Positions 6,616-15,721 of a DNA stretch of 64,000 nt are shown here, piece after piece (the first letter of the stretch is position 1; each line of letters opens with the position of its first letter). The notes below the pieces were generated by a model. The model saw only the letters and a list, made by a program, of their open reading frames with translations. It did no database searches and was not told the DNA's origin. A program made the position numbers and the translations under genes. Origin of the DNA: Caryophanales bacterium (GTDB taxonomy: Bacteria; Bacillota; Bacilli; CAJFEE01); the NCBI GenBank assembly GCA_029256085.1, contig JAQSYP010000004.1:1-64000 (forward strand), in the 5' to 3' direction.

Positions 6616-7119
6616 ATGTTCGATACAAGGAATTTAGATCCATATAAAGTTTGGAAAGACATGTATGATAATAGCGAAAAATACTGGGGTAAAGTTTTAA
6701 ATGAAACGATGGCTAAAGAAGAATATGCAAAGTGGATGAGTAGCCTTTTAGATATGAACTTATTTTTTAATAAGTGGTATCAAGATGCAACTAAGGTATA
6801 TTTTGAAAGCTCTCAGGTGCCTACTAAGGAAGATTTTTCGAGAATAGCGAAGTTAGTTATTAATGTTGAAGATAAAGTTGATCATTTAGAGGACTTATTA
6901 GAAGGAATTACTGATACGAAAAATAATGATGAATTAGATATGAAAGTATCAAAATTAGAGAAAAAAATTGCAACATTAGAGGAAGCGTTAATCCAAATAT
7001 CTCAGTTAACTAAGATTCAATCTGAGAATGTTTCTTTACTTAATAGTATATACACTTCTTCAAGTAGCAAGAAAACAAGGACTAAGAAAAATTCAAATAG
7101 CGAAGGCGAGGAGAATTAG
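6616..7119 (+). CDS. phaR: PhaR, subunit of class IV PHA synthase
   Basis: A 167-residue protein that pairs with PhaC to form the active class IV PHA synthase of Bacillus. The N-terminal half holds the conserved PYKVWKDMYDNSEKYWG and LLDMNLFFNKWYQDATKVYF motifs. The C-terminal half is a predicted coiled coil (EDKVDHLEDLLEG through KLEKKIATLEEALIQIS), and the tail is Lys/Ser-rich. The start is the ATG in MFDTRNL, 6 bases after GGAGGTGA. It is the first gene of phaR-phaB-phaC, spaced 3 bases from phaB. It is slightly shorter than the roughly 200-residue B. megaterium protein, probably in the tail. Confidence 0.92.
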   Translation: MFDTRNLDPYKVWKDMYDNSEKYWGKVLNETMAKEEYAKWMSSLLDMNLFFNKWYQDATKVYFESSQVPTKEDFSRIAKLVINVEDKVDHLEDLLEGITDTKNNDELDMKVSKLEKKIATLEEALIQISQLTKIQSENVSLLNSIYTSSSSKKTRTKKNSNSEGEEN

Positions 7120-7122
7120 TTA

Positions 7123-7866
7123 ATGGTTAATATTGAGGGGAAAGTTGCTTTGGTAACAGGTGGCTCAAAAGGAATTGGAGCTTCTATTTGTAAGGTTCTA
7201 GCAAGTGAAGGTGTAAAGGTTGTAATAAATTACAATTCAAGTAAAGAAAGTGCGCAGTCTCTTGTTGATGAAATAAAAAATAATGGTGGAGAAGCCGACT
7301 TGTTTCAATGTGATGTATCAGAAATTGAAGAAGCAAAGGTATTAGTGGAAAACACTATTAATAAGTATGGTAGGCTTGACTTTTTAATTAATAATGCTGG
7401 TATTACTAGAGATAGGTCATTCAGAAAGCTTCTCCATGAAGACTGGAATAAAGTAATAGCTGTGAATTTATCTAGTGTTTACAATACGACAAATTCCGCA
7501 TTACCGCATCTTTTAAATTCTGAATGTGGAAGAATTATTAACATTTCATCCATTATTGGTCAGTCTGGAGGTTTTGGACAAACCAATTACGCTGCAGCTA
7601 AGGCAGGAATTATTGGCTTTACAAAGTCGCTTGCTCTGGAACTAGCTAAAACTGGTGTAACAGTAAATTCAATTTGTCCAGGATTTATTGAAACAAAAAT
7701 GGTATTAGATATTCCAGAGGAAATTAGAGATCAAATTAAGAATAAAATTCCTCAAAAAAGATTTGGTAAACCTGAGGAAATTGCCAAAGGTGTTTTATAT
7801 TTGATTAAAGATGGGGACTACATTACAGGTCAACAGTTAAATATTAATGGTGGTCTGTATATGTAA
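7123..7866 (+). CDS. phaB: PhaB, acetoacetyl-CoA reductase (SDR family)
   Basis: A 247-residue short-chain dehydrogenase of the FabG/PhaB group. It reduces acetoacetyl-CoA to (R)-3-hydroxybutyryl-CoA with NADPH, giving the PHA monomer. It has the cofactor-binding TGGSKGIG at residues 12-19, the NNAG motif near 90, catalytic Ser in INISSIIG (about 142), and the YAAAK pair (Tyr156, Lys160). The C-terminal GQQLNINGGLYM end is typical. GAGGAG lies upstream of the ATG. Its place between phaR and phaC supports PhaB over a fatty-acid FabG. Confidence 0.93.
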   Translation: MVNIEGKVALVTGGSKGIGASICKVLASEGVKVVINYNSSKESAQSLVDEIKNNGGEADLFQCDVSEIEEAKVLVENTINKYGRLDFLINNAGITRDRSFRKLLHEDWNKVIAVNLSSVYNTTNSALPHLLNSECGRIINISSIIGQSGGFGQTNYAAAKAGIIGFTKSLALELAKTGVTVNSICPGFIETKMVLDIPEEIRDQIKNKIPQKRFGKPEEIAKGVLYLIKDGDYITGQQLNINGGLYM

Positions 7867-7888
7867 GTAAGAGGGGGAAAATTTATTA

Positions 7889-8965
7889 ATGAGTAATGCT
7901 ATGTTAAATTTTTCAACAATTGGGTTCTCGAAAGAGGTAAATACATCACTAAAACGGTTTGAGAATGCTGCGAAAGTTTTGTGGAAAGACAGCGATCCAT
8001 TAGTAGGTCAAACTCCAAAAGAGATAATTTGGAGTAAAAATAAAACGAAATTATATAGATATATTCCTAAAGTGAAAAACCCTCATTCTGTTCCAATTTT
8101 ATTAATATACGCATTAATCAATAAACCATATATTCTTGATCTAACTCCAGGAAATAGCCTTGTTGAGTATTTAGTTAACAATGGATTTGATGTTTATTTA
8201 CTTGATTGGGGAACGCCAGGACTAGAGGATTCTTCTAATAAATTAGAGGACTATATTATAGACTTTATACCAAAAGCTGTAAGGAAAGTTCTAAGGAAAT
8301 CTGGAAAAGATGATATTTCCATTTTAGGTTACTGTATGGGTGGAACGATGGTTAGTATTTTTGCGTCTCTTTTTCCAGAGTTACCAATAAAAAATCTTAT
8401 ATTCTTAACAAGTCCATTTGACTTTTCCAATACAGGACTATATAAGAATTTATTACATGAGGAACATTTTAATTTAGATAAAACGATTGACACTTATAAA
8501 AATATCCCGCCTGAGATGATTGATTTCGGCAATAAAATGTTAAAACCTATTACAAATTTTATTGGTCCTTATGTATCATTAATAGATCGTTCAGAAAATA
8601 AGGAATTCGTAAAATCATGGAAACTAATGCAAAAATGGTTGAGTGATGGAATCCCATTTCCGGGTGAAGCATATAGGCAGTGGATAAGAGATTTTTATCA
8701 TAATAACAGCTTAATTAAAGCCGAATTAATTATGAGAGGTAAAAAAGTAAATCTAAAAAATATAACGGCAAATGTTCTTAATATTAGTGCCATTCATGAC
8801 CACATTGCAATGCCGTGTCAAGTTGAAGGATTACTTGATCAAATATCATCCGAAGATAAAATGAATGTTACTATTCCATCAGGTCATGTTTCAGTTGTGT
8901 TCGGTACTAAATCACTAACAATAACATATCCGACTATATTGAAATGGCTAGTTGAACGGTCATAA
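7889..8965 (+). CDS. phaC: PhaC, class IV PHA synthase catalytic subunit
   Basis: A 358-residue alpha/beta-hydrolase-fold polymerase that links (R)-3-hydroxyacyl-CoA units into polyester at the granule surface. The lipase-like box is GYCMGG with catalytic Cys149. The catalytic Asp is in SAIHDHIAMP (about 305) and the His in SGHVSVVFG (about 333). The conserved VYLLDWGTPG and FPGEAYRQW segments are present. The length fits class III/IV enzymes, which need a partner, here PhaR. It ends the phaRBC operon; only a weak hairpin (9029-9052) follows before the next small genes, so read-through is possible. Confidence 0.95.
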   Translation: MSNAMLNFSTIGFSKEVNTSLKRFENAAKVLWKDSDPLVGQTPKEIIWSKNKTKLYRYIPKVKNPHSVPILLIYALINKPYILDLTPGNSLVEYLVNNGFDVYLLDWGTPGLEDSSNKLEDYIIDFIPKAVRKVLRKSGKDDISILGYCMGGTMVSIFASLFPELPIKNLIFLTSPFDFSNTGLYKNLLHEEHFNLDKTIDTYKNIPPEMIDFGNKMLKPITNFIGPYVSLIDRSENKEFVKSWKLMQKWLSDGIPFPGEAYRQWIRDFYHNNSLIKAELIMRGKKVNLKNITANVLNISAIHDHIAMPCQVEGLLDQISSEDKMNVTIPSGHVSVVFGTKSLTITYPTILKWLVERS

Positions 8966-9028
8966 ATGGGAAAAAATTACACGGAAAATTAGTAATATAA
9001 AATCACGAAGGTGGCAAAATAATTCTCG

Positions 9029-9052
9029 TAAGCATTAAAGCTTACATTTTTA
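9029..9052 (+). terminator. Weak hairpin after phaC (possible terminator)
   Basis: GTAAGC-ATTAAA-GCTTAC followed by ATTTTTAA. The stem is only 6 bp and the T-tract is short. It could partly terminate phaRBC, or act in the leader of the small genes that start at 9068. Confidence 0.4.
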
Positions 9053-9067
9053 AGGGGGGCATTAGTA

Positions 9068-9235
9068 ATGGTCAAAAGACATGTCAAATATCGGGCTGCT
9101 GATAATAATAATAAAACCCCTAAAGAAAGTTTGCCACGCACTGAAAATGTAGCCCAATTTGAAGGTGATGAGCCACCTGAAAGAGCTCACAGAAATTCAA
9201 AAAAGGGCTTGCAAAATAGCTCAAAACTACTATAG
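9068..9235 (+). CDS. Small basic protein of unknown function (55 aa)
   Basis: A 55-residue protein starting MVKRHVKYRAADNNN and ending KKGLQNSSKLL. It is Lys/Arg/Asn-rich with no membrane segment or cysteine. A strong AAGGGGGGC site lies 7 bases before the ATG. Its stop codon TAG is embedded in the AGGAG site of the next gene, so the two are translated in tandem. Because the next gene resembles a spore SASP, this one may also be a minor spore protein. I do not recognise the family; the spore link is inference from the pairing and composition only. Confidence 0.7.
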   Translation: MVKRHVKYRAADNNNKTPKESLPRTENVAQFEGDEPPERAHRNSKKGLQNSSKLL

Positions 9236-9249
9236 GAGAGTGCACACGA

Positions 9250-9459
9250 ATGAGCAGAAATTGTTCTAACAACAACGAAAGAAACGCTAGAAATAACGCA
9301 AAAAATAATGCATATGCAAACAGTAACAGAAATGCAAGTGTAGAATTTTCTAGTGAATTAGCAGCATCAAGCAGAAATGCTCGTGACAACTCAAGCTCTA
9401 ACAATGATCGTAACGCACGTAATGCAAACAAAGCTCGTAACGCTCGTAACGAACGTTAA
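9250..9459 (+). CDS. Asn/Arg-rich protein resembling a gamma-type SASP
   Basis: A 69-residue low-complexity protein, about one third Asn and rich in Arg, Ser and Ala, with repeated NARN and NNxRNA units. The central NASVEFSSELAAS resembles the TEFASE GPR-protease site of gamma-type SASPs (SspE), which serve as amino-acid stores in spores. Unlike SspE it is basic, Arg- rather than Gln-rich, has a single protease-like site and one Cys at residue 5. The AGGAG site overlaps the stop of the preceding gene. A strong terminator follows. The gamma-SASP label is tentative; an Asn-rich spore-coat-type protein is the alternative. Confidence 0.7.
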   Translation: MSRNCSNNNERNARNNAKNNAYANSNRNASVEFSSELAASSRNARDNSSSNNDRNARNANKARNARNER

Positions 9460-9473
9460 TAATTATTAATTAC

Positions 9474-9507
9474 AAAAGACTTCTCCTTTATCTGGAGAAG
9501 TCTTTTT
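9474..9507. terminator. Bidirectional terminator
   Basis: AAGACTTCTCC and GGAGAAGTCTT form an 11-bp stem with a 7-base loop, A-run before and T-run after. It separates the convergent SASP-like gene and the radical SAM gene. Confidence 0.92.
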
Positions 9508-9513
9508 AATAAA

Positions 9514-11223
9514 TTATTTACTATAAATGGTTGGACTTTTTTGATTTGAAATAAATTCAATTATTAGTAACGAATGTTTTTCAATAATTTTATTTTCGTT
9601 AATATAAGCATCGTAGTCGAAATTAATTGGTTCGACTCTAACGTTTTTAGTGTAATAATTTAAATCATTATTAAGTTTTCCTTCACTTATTAACTCGATA
9701 AGAACCTTCTTTTTTTCATCCTTTTGTAAAGTGTCTTTCCACCAGAGTGTTTTAGGCTTTATAGAATAATGTTTATAATAATCAAGCTTCATAAGGGATT
9801 CTATTATGTTTATATTTTTGAAATTATTTTCATTTAAAAAACTATAAAGTCTAAAAAACAAATCTTGATATTGATGGCCAATTCGAGACCAATTATTATT
9901 TTCCCAATAAGTACCGAATTCTTGAAAGAAGTCCCATGGTGTTTTGAACAAATTATTTATGATGTAGTTAACAGTATTCGTAAATTTACCACTATTCCAA
10001 AACTTCTCTAAAACATCTTCAACTTGCTTCATTCTAGTTACTTCATCAAAGTTTAGCACGCTATTTTTAAGAATTTCATATGGTGGGAAATCAATGTACT
10101 CATACTCGTATTTATTAGCATAATCTCTAATTTCGGTACCACGAAGCATTTTTAAGAATCCTAATTGTAATTCTTCAGGTCTCATTTCAAAAACATCATT
10201 AAATGTTTTTCTAAATGATTCGTAATCTTCTTCTGGTAGGCCTGCAATTAGATCAAGATGTAGATCAATTTTGCCACCACTTTTTATTTTTAAGATATTA
10301 TTTTTAAGTTTCTCGAAATTTTGTCTTCTATTAATTATTTTATTTGTTAATTCATTTGTAGACTGAATTCCAATTTCAAATCTAAATAACCCAGCAGGAG
10401 CATTGTCGTTCAAATAATCAATGATTTCTGGTTTAAGAATGTCTCCTGTAATTTCAAATTGGAAAACACAACCTGGCTTATGTTCTCTAATTAAAAAAGC
10501 AAAAATATCAAGTGCATAATCTTTATCTGTATTAAAGGTTCTATCGAGAAACTTAATCGTTTTTGCCCCATGATTCATTAGAAAGGTTAGATCATCTTTT
10601 ACACGGTCTTTATTAAAAAATCTCATACCGACTTCAGTTGACGAAAGACAATACTGACAGCTAAATGGACAACCTCTGCTTGTTTCAATATATGTAATTC
10701 GTTTTGGTAGATTTGGTAAATCCTCTTCAAATCTAAATGGGGAAGGGATAGAGTCTAATTGTATTTTATCTTGAGGTGAATTTGTAATTATTTGATTACC
10801 ATCACGATAAACAATACCTTTAACTTTTCTCAAATCTAAATCTTCAATATTGTTACATAACTCTTTAAAAGTGGCTTCTCCTTCACCGTAAATGATTAGA
10901 TCTATATAGTTTACGTTTGCTAAGATTTTATCTGAGTTATAGCTAACTTCTGGTCCACCAATAAAAATAACTGTAGATGGTGAAACTTTTTTGATTATTT
11001 GGGCAACCTTAAAAATATATTCTATATTCCATATATAACAACTAAATCCAACTATTTTATTTTTTCTCTTTAATATTTCTGTTGCAATATTTAAGATTGG
11101 ATCTTTAATAGTAAACTCTAAAAGTCTTGGAGAATAGTCTGGTTGTACATAGGCTTTTAAATATCTAATTGCTAAATTTGTATGAATGTATTTGGCGTTA
11201 ATTCCTACTAGAGTAATTTCCAT
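9514..11223 (-). CDS. B12-binding-domain radical SAM protein (DUF4080 type)
   Basis: A 569-residue protein. Residues 1-140 form a cobalamin-binding-like Rossmann domain (GINAKYIHTNLAIRYLK, FSCYIWN, FIGGPEVSY). Residues about 170-400 are a radical SAM core with the CxxxCxxC motif CPFSCQYC, binding the 4Fe-4S cluster and S-adenosylmethionine. The C-terminal 170 residues match the layout of DUF4080. Such proteins in Bacillus have no established substrate; methylthio or methyl transfer is plausible. The ATG of MEITLVG is chosen since AGGAGG lies 8 bases upstream; the upstream in-frame extension is unsupported. It is divergent from lutABC. Confidence 0.9.
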   Translation of the reverse strand: MEITLVGINAKYIHTNLAIRYLKAYVQPDYSPRLLEFTIKDPILNIATEILKRKNKIVGFSCYIWNIEYIFKVAQIIKKVSPSTVIFIGGPEVSYNSDKILANVNYIDLIIYGEGEATFKELCNNIEDLDLRKVKGIVYRDGNQIITNSPQDKIQLDSIPSPFRFEEDLPNLPKRITYIETSRGCPFSCQYCLSSTEVGMRFFNKDRVKDDLTFLMNHGAKTIKFLDRTFNTDKDYALDIFAFLIREHKPGCVFQFEITGDILKPEIIDYLNDNAPAGLFRFEIGIQSTNELTNKIINRRQNFEKLKNNILKIKSGGKIDLHLDLIAGLPEEDYESFRKTFNDVFEMRPEELQLGFLKMLRGTEIRDYANKYEYEYIDFPPYEILKNSVLNFDEVTRMKQVEDVLEKFWNSGKFTNTVNYIINNLFKTPWDFFQEFGTYWENNNWSRIGHQYQDLFFRLYSFLNENNFKNINIIESLMKLDYYKHYSIKPKTLWWKDTLQKDEKKKVLIELISEGKLNNDLNYYTKNVRVEPINFDYDAYINENKIIEKHSLLIIEFISNQKSPTIYSK

Positions 11224-11333
11224 TATGACCCTCCTTAGGTAATGTGAATATTTTACCAAAAAAAGCTGATAAATGCATTGGGTGAAAAAATTTGTATAGT
11301 AATACGTTCTAAATTTGAAAGGAGACAACAAAA

Positions 11334-12059
11334 TTGAAGAAAAATGTATCGCTCTTTACTACATGTATTGTTGACGTGTACTATCCGCAAGTCGGTGTTG
11401 CAACTCTTGAACTATTAGAAAGTTTAGGATGCAAGGTTGATTATCCAAAAGAACAAACTTGCTGTGGACAACCAGCATTCAATTCAGGTTATTTTAAGGA
11501 TTCAAAAAAATCTATGAGAAACATGATTAAAGTTTTTGAACACGCAGAGTATGTAGTATCACCTTCAGGATCATGTGCTTTTATGTTTAAAGAATATCCA
11601 CATATATTTGACGATGAACCTGAATGGAAGGTAAGGGCCGAAAAATTAGCTGCTAAAACATATGAACTGACACAATTCCTAGTCAATGTATTAGGTGTTG
11701 AGGATTTAGGTGCAAAACTTGTAGGAAAAGGTACATACCACACTTCTTGTCATATGACACGACTTTTAGGAGTTAAGGAAGAACCTTTTAAGCTGTTAAA
11801 TAAGGTTTCTAATCTAGAAATGATTCCTCTTCCAGATGCTGACAGATGCTGTGGATTTGGAGGAACATTTGCTGTTAAAATGTCGGATATTTCAGAACAA
11901 GTAGTAGACGAAAAAGCAAAATCAATTATTAGTACAGGTGCAAACTATTTAATTGGCGCAGATGCTGGTTGTCTATTAAATATTGCTGGAAGATTACAAC
12001 GACTAGGTAGAGAAGATATTAAAGTTCTACACATAGCTGAAGTATTAAATAGCAAATAA
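11334..12059 (+). CDS. lutA: LutA, lactate utilisation (Fe-S)-binding protein
   Basis: A 241-residue member of the CCG-domain family (GlpC/HdrB-like). It acts with LutB and LutC as a cytoplasmic iron-sulfur complex oxidising L-lactate to pyruvate. Two CCG motifs are present: [13 protein letters not shown] near residue 42 and [10 protein letters not shown] near 165, each with partner cysteines (TTCIVD and TSCHMTR). The start is TTG after GAAAGGAGA, which aligns with known LutA N-termini. It opens lutA-lutB-lutC. In B. subtilis the operon is controlled by LutR and SinR; no operator was identified here. Confidence 0.95.
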   Translation: MKKNVSLFTTCIVDVYYPQVGVATLELLESLGCKVDYPKEQTCCGQPAFNSGYFKDSKKSMRNMIKVFEHAEYVVSPSGSCAFMFKEYPHIFDDEPEWKVRAEKLAAKTYELTQFLVNVLGVEDLGAKLVGKGTYHTSCHMTRLLGVKEEPFKLLNKVSNLEMIPLPDADRCCGFGGTFAVKMSDISEQVVDEKAKSIISTGANYLIGADAGCLLNIAGRLQRLGREDIKVLHIAEVLNSK

Positions 12060-12085
12060 ATATTTATAGACTGGAGGAACGAACA

Positions 12086-13513
12086 ATGTCAATGAAATTT
12101 AGTGATGCTCCTTTTAAAGACCGTCTTGGAAAGGGTATCAATGATACATTTATGAGAAAAGCTGTCGCGGGAGCGCAAGAGCGATTAGCTGGTCGTCGTT
12201 TGTTAGCTGCCGAAACACTTGGTAATTGGGAACAATGGAGAGAGTTATCTGAAGAAATTCGTCAACATACAATAAATAATTTAGACTTCTATCTTAACCA
12301 ATTAACTGAAAATATTGAGAAGTTAGGTGGGCATGTTTTCTTTGCAGAGACAAAAGAAGATGCAACAAAATACATTGCTGACGTTGTTAAGAATAAGAAT
12401 GCAAAAAATATTGTTAAAGCAAAGTCTATGGTTACAGAAGAAATCAACTTAAATCATGTCTTACTTGATATGGGATGCGACGTTGTTGAATCTGATTTAG
12501 GCGAATGGATTCTGCAAGTTGATGATTGGGAACCACCATCTCATATCGTTACACCAGCATTACATAAAAACAGAGAACAAATTCGGGAAGTATTTGAAAG
12601 ACAAGGATATAAAGGAACATCTCAACCTGAAGAAATGGCACGTTTTGCACGAGAACGTTTACGTGAGAAATTTCTAGCGTGCGAAGTTGGGATTACAGGT
12701 TGTAATTTCGCCATCGCCGAATCCGGATCTGTTACGCTAGTAACGAATGAGGGTAATGGACGAATGGTAACTACAGTACCAAAAACTCAAATTTCGGTAA
12801 TGGGAATGGAAAGAATTGTTCCTACATTTGCTGATATGGAAGTCCTTGTTGGAATGTTAACGCGTAGTGCTGTAGGGCAAAAACTTACTAGTTACATTTC
12901 CGTAACAACTGGTCCAAAACGTCCAGATGAAGTAGATGGCCCCGAGGAATTTCATTTAGTAGTTGTTGATAATGGCCGTTCTAAAATATTAAAATCAGAG
13001 TTTAAACAAGTATTACAATGTATTAGATGTGCAGCATGTTTGAATGTATGTCCGGTATATAGACACGTTGGTGGGCACGCTTATGGATCAATATATTCAG
13101 GTCCAATTGGGGCGGTCATTACCCCTCTGTTAGGTGGATATAAAGATAGTAAGGAACTCCCATATGCTTCAACTTTGTGTGGTGCATGTACAGATGCATG
13201 TCCAGTAAAAATACCTTTACATCAATTACTTCTAAAGCATAGAAGAAATATTGTTGAAAAAGAGGGTCTTGCTCCTATTGCTGAACAATTAATTTTCAAG
13301 GGTTATGGAATGGGCTTTAGTAATACATCCCTATACAAGTTAGGTACAAAGTTTGCTCCGTCTGCACTTAAAATGATGGCGATAGATGGAAAGACAATAC
13401 ATGATGGTATTGGTCCCTTAAAAGGTTGGACATCTAGTCGTGACCTTCCTGTACCAACAAGAGAAAGATTTCGTGATTGGTACGAAAAAAGAGAAAAGGG
13501 AGGTAATAAATAA
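12086..13513 (+). CDS. lutB: LutB, lactate utilisation iron-sulfur protein
   Basis: A 475-residue protein of the LutB/YkgF family. The N-terminal 300 residues are the LUD-type domain ([17 protein letters not shown] near 205). Two 4Fe-4S clusters follow: [12 protein letters not shown] near residue 312 and [12 protein letters not shown] near 365. A C-terminal tail ends with [15 protein letters not shown]. It is the electron-carrying core of the LutABC complex. TGGAGG precedes the ATG. The stop overlaps the lutC start by one base, indicating translational coupling. Confidence 0.96.
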   Translation: MSMKFSDAPFKDRLGKGINDTFMRKAVAGAQERLAGRRLLAAETLGNWEQWRELSEEIRQHTINNLDFYLNQLTENIEKLGGHVFFAETKEDATKYIADVVKNKNAKNIVKAKSMVTEEINLNHVLLDMGCDVVESDLGEWILQVDDWEPPSHIVTPALHKNREQIREVFERQGYKGTSQPEEMARFARERLREKFLACEVGITGCNFAIAESGSVTLVTNEGNGRMVTTVPKTQISVMGMERIVPTFADMEVLVGMLTRSAVGQKLTSYISVTTGPKRPDEVDGPEEFHLVVVDNGRSKILKSEFKQVLQCIRCAACLNVCPVYRHVGGHAYGSIYSGPIGAVITPLLGGYKDSKELPYASTLCGACTDACPVKIPLHQLLLKHRRNIVEKEGLAPIAEQLIFKGYGMGFSNTSLYKLGTKFAPSALKMMAIDGKTIHDGIGPLKGWTSSRDLPVPTRERFRDWYEKREKGGNK

Positions 13514-14226
13514 TGAGTGGAACAGTATTGAATAAAGAAAAGTTTTTAAGTAAAATTTCAGCTGCATTAGGAAGAAATGAAATTCCTAAATCCGTGGAAA
13601 GACCTAAGTGGAAACATAATGTTCAGTGGGAAGTAATGAATGATTTTACAAATGAACAACTAGTAGATGTATTGGTTGCACAGTGTCAAAATATTCATAC
13701 TGAAGCTACTGTTACTACTAAAGAAAATCTTGGTTCAGTCGTTAAGGAAATTATTAACAGATTCGAAGGGAAATCGGTTTTAACATCTGTTGATGAAAGA
13801 TTTGAACAATATAACCTAGATAAAACATTGGAAGAAATTGAAACTTCAGGTATAAACACTTATAAGTGGAACAAATCTATGTCAAGAGAAGACAATATTG
13901 GTTCAGCAGCTGCTACCGACTTTGGAATTACATTTTCAAGTTACACTATGGCTGAATCAGGGACTGTAACGTTGTACGCGTCGGATGAATTTGGACGTTC
14001 AGTTAGTTTATTGCCCCCATATTGGATTTGTATAATACCTAAGGAAACAATTGTACCACGGTTCACACAAGTTGCTGACGTTTATCATAAGATGGCTCAA
14101 CGTGGAGAGCGTATTCCAACTAGTTTAAATTTCGTATCAGGTCCATCAAATTCTGCTGATATTGAAATGAATTTAGTAGTTGGTGTACATGGTCCAATTA
14201 AGGCATTTTATATTATTGTAGATTAA
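13513..14226 (+). CDS. lutC: LutC, lactate utilisation LUD-domain protein
   Basis: A 237-residue LUD-domain (YkgG-type) protein, third member of the L-lactate oxidation complex. The conserved SAAATDFGITFSSYTMAESG block (near residue 135) and the NFVSGPSNSADIEMNLVVGV block at the C-terminus are clear. There are no cysteine clusters, as usual. It overlaps lutB by one base, with GGGAGG in the lutB tail. Two hairpins follow (14235-14268 and 14293-14321). Confidence 0.95.
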   Translation: MSGTVLNKEKFLSKISAALGRNEIPKSVERPKWKHNVQWEVMNDFTNEQLVDVLVAQCQNIHTEATVTTKENLGSVVKEIINRFEGKSVLTSVDERFEQYNLDKTLEEIETSGINTYKWNKSMSREDNIGSAAATDFGITFSSYTMAESGTVTLYASDEFGRSVSLLPPYWICIIPKETIVPRFTQVADVYHKMAQRGERIPTSLNFVSGPSNSADIEMNLVVGVHGPIKAFYIIVD

Positions 14227-14234
14227 AGTATATT

Positions 14235-14268
14235 CTGCAAACAAACAACCAAAGGTGTTTGTTTGCAG
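14235..14268 (+). terminator. Hairpin after lutC
   Basis: A perfect 13-bp stem CTGCAAACAAACA / TGTTTGTTTGCAG with an 8-base loop, followed by TTCATTTTAT rather than a strict T-run. It may protect the 3' end, while the next hairpin does the terminating. Confidence 0.65.
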
Positions 14269-14292
14269 TTCATTTTATAACTTCATTATTGT

Positions 14293-14321
14293 TGCTCTCA
14301 ATTTGAGGGCATTTTTTTTTG
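14293..14321 (+). terminator. Intrinsic terminator of lutABC
   Basis: TGCTCTCA / TGAGGGCA stem with one G-U pair, followed by ATTTTTTTTTT-type sequence. Confidence 0.85.
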
Positions 14322-14617
14322 CCATTTTTTGGTGAATTATCAAAACATATATGTTATCTTATTATTTGTATAATATTTATTATCTGGTACTAATTGCTGA
14401 TAATAAATTGTGTTGGACAAACATATAATCTAATAACATATAAAGTAAAAATTGCCATATTGTAAATGTGAACTTTATGTTACAATGTGTTTGTTGAAGG
14501 TTCACTTAGCTGTTATAGTGCAACAGGAGACTCTGTTATATAATAGAAATGTAGCGACAAAACAATCCAAATTAACCTATTGTTGTACACCTGCATAAAC
14601 TGTATCAGTTAAATAAT
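14322..14617. other. Long non-coding upstream region
   Basis: About 300 bases between the lut terminator and the oxidoreductase promoter. It contains AACAG-GAGACT-CTGTT (a small hairpin near 14520) and several AT-rich palindromic patches such as ACATATATGT. No coding frame with a ribosome binding site and no known RNA family was recognised. Confidence 0.5.
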
Positions 14618-14646
14618 TTGACACATTTATTTGAATACAATAAAAT
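14618..14646 (+). promoter_or_regulatory. Sigma-A promoter of the oxidoreductase operon
   Basis: TTGACA (14618-14623), a 17-base spacer and TAAAAT (14641-14646), close to consensus. Predicted start near 14653 gives a leader of about 55 bases containing an AACTAT/ATAGTT inverted repeat before the GGGGAGGA site. Confidence 0.8.
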
Positions 14647-14707
14647 TTAACTATGATAAAGATAATTATTATATAGTTATTTGCATAAATTTTGGGGAGG
14701 AAGAAAA

Positions 14708-15721
14708 ATGTCAATTTTGCCAAAAAAGAACAGACTAGGCTTCTATGAAATAAGGCTAGAATCAATCGGTGGTCTTGGGGCAAACTTAGCTGGTAAAATG
14801 CTTGCTGAAGCAGGTGTGCTAGGTCTAGGTTTGAATGGTTCTAACTTTTCTTCGTATGGTTCAGAGAAGAAAGGCTCACCAGTTAAATCATTTGTAAGAT
14901 TTTGTGACCCAGAAGTAGAAATTCGTGATCATAGTCCAGTTGAAGAGCCTCATGTAATAGGAGTATTTCATGAAGCGTTATATAAGATGGTTGATGTTGT
15001 AAGCGGTTTAAGTCCTGATGGGATAGTAATCGTAAACTCAACTCGTGAAGCAGATGAAATCAAAAAAGACTTAGGATTGAAATATGGAACTCTTGTTGTC
15101 TTAGATGCCTTAACTATAGCAGTTGAAGAAAAGACCAAGGTAAATACTGCAATGTTAGGTGCTTTATTTAGAGTATGTGATTTCCTTGACGCAGACGCGA
15201 TGAGGAATGTGATTAGAAAAACATTTGAAAAGAAATACCCTCACTTTGTAGAGCCGAATATTAGGACGTTTGATCGTGGTTATAATGAAGTAACTTTCAC
15301 AGAATATCCAGTTCCTGCAGATGCTGAAGGTATGTCATTCAAGCGTGCAGAAACACCTACAGGATATTTAACGCAAGCAATTGGTGGTTTGATTGAAGCT
15401 AATGGTAATAGTGTTAAAAAGGACTTATCTGGATCACGTCAAGGATTCTTACCTGATTATAATGCAGAGAAGTGTATCCACTGCGCAAAATGTGATACAG
15501 CATGTCCTGACTTCTGCTTCGTATGGGAAGAGGGAGAAGATAAGCGTGGACGTAAGCAAATGTTCCTAAAGGGTATCGATTATCAATTCTGTAAAGGTTG
15601 TCAAAAGTGTGTAGTTGCTTGCCCAACTGAAGCATTAACAACTTTACGTGAAACTTTAGGTTATGCTGATGAAAAGCGTGTTCCACATCAATTCCCTCTA
15701 ATAACTGGAGGTGCACAATAA
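14708..15721 (+). CDS. 2-oxoacid:ferredoxin oxidoreductase, gamma subunit fused to a 2x[4Fe-4S] domain
   Basis: A 337-residue protein. Residues 1-190 are the gamma subunit (POR_N-type gamma domain: IRLESIGGLGANLAGKMLAE, SYGSEKKGSPVKSFVRF). The C-terminal part carries two ferredoxin clusters, CIHCAKCDTACPDFC near residue 256 and CKGCQKCVVACP near 295, equivalent to the delta subunit. The ATG in MSILPKK follows GGGGAGGA. It overlaps the alpha-beta gene by one base. Electrons would flow from the TPP site through these clusters to ferredoxin. The substrate (pyruvate, a branched 2-oxoacid or 2-oxoglutarate) cannot be read from the sequence. Confidence 0.9.
   Translation: MSILPKKNRLGFYEIRLESIGGLGANLAGKMLAEAGVLGLGLNGSNFSSYGSEKKGSPVKSFVRFCDPEVEIRDHSPVEEPHVIGVFHEALYKMVDVVSGLSPDGIVIVNSTREADEIKKDLGLKYGTLVVLDALTIAVEEKTKVNTAMLGALFRVCDFLDADAMRNVIRKTFEKKYPHFVEPNIRTFDRGYNEVTFTEYPVPADAEGMSFKRAETPTGYLTQAIGGLIEANGNSVKKDLSGSRQGFLPDYNAEKCIHCAKCDTACPDFCFVWEEGEDKRGRKQMFLKGIDYQFCKGCQKCVVACPTEALTTLRETLGYADEKRVPHQFPLITGGAQ

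Noticed and set aside
9120-9431. 103-codon minus-strand frame opposite the two small genes
   Set aside because: Leu/Ala-rich complement of the Asn/Arg-rich coding sequence; it lacks a ribosome binding site and covers the intergenic junction.
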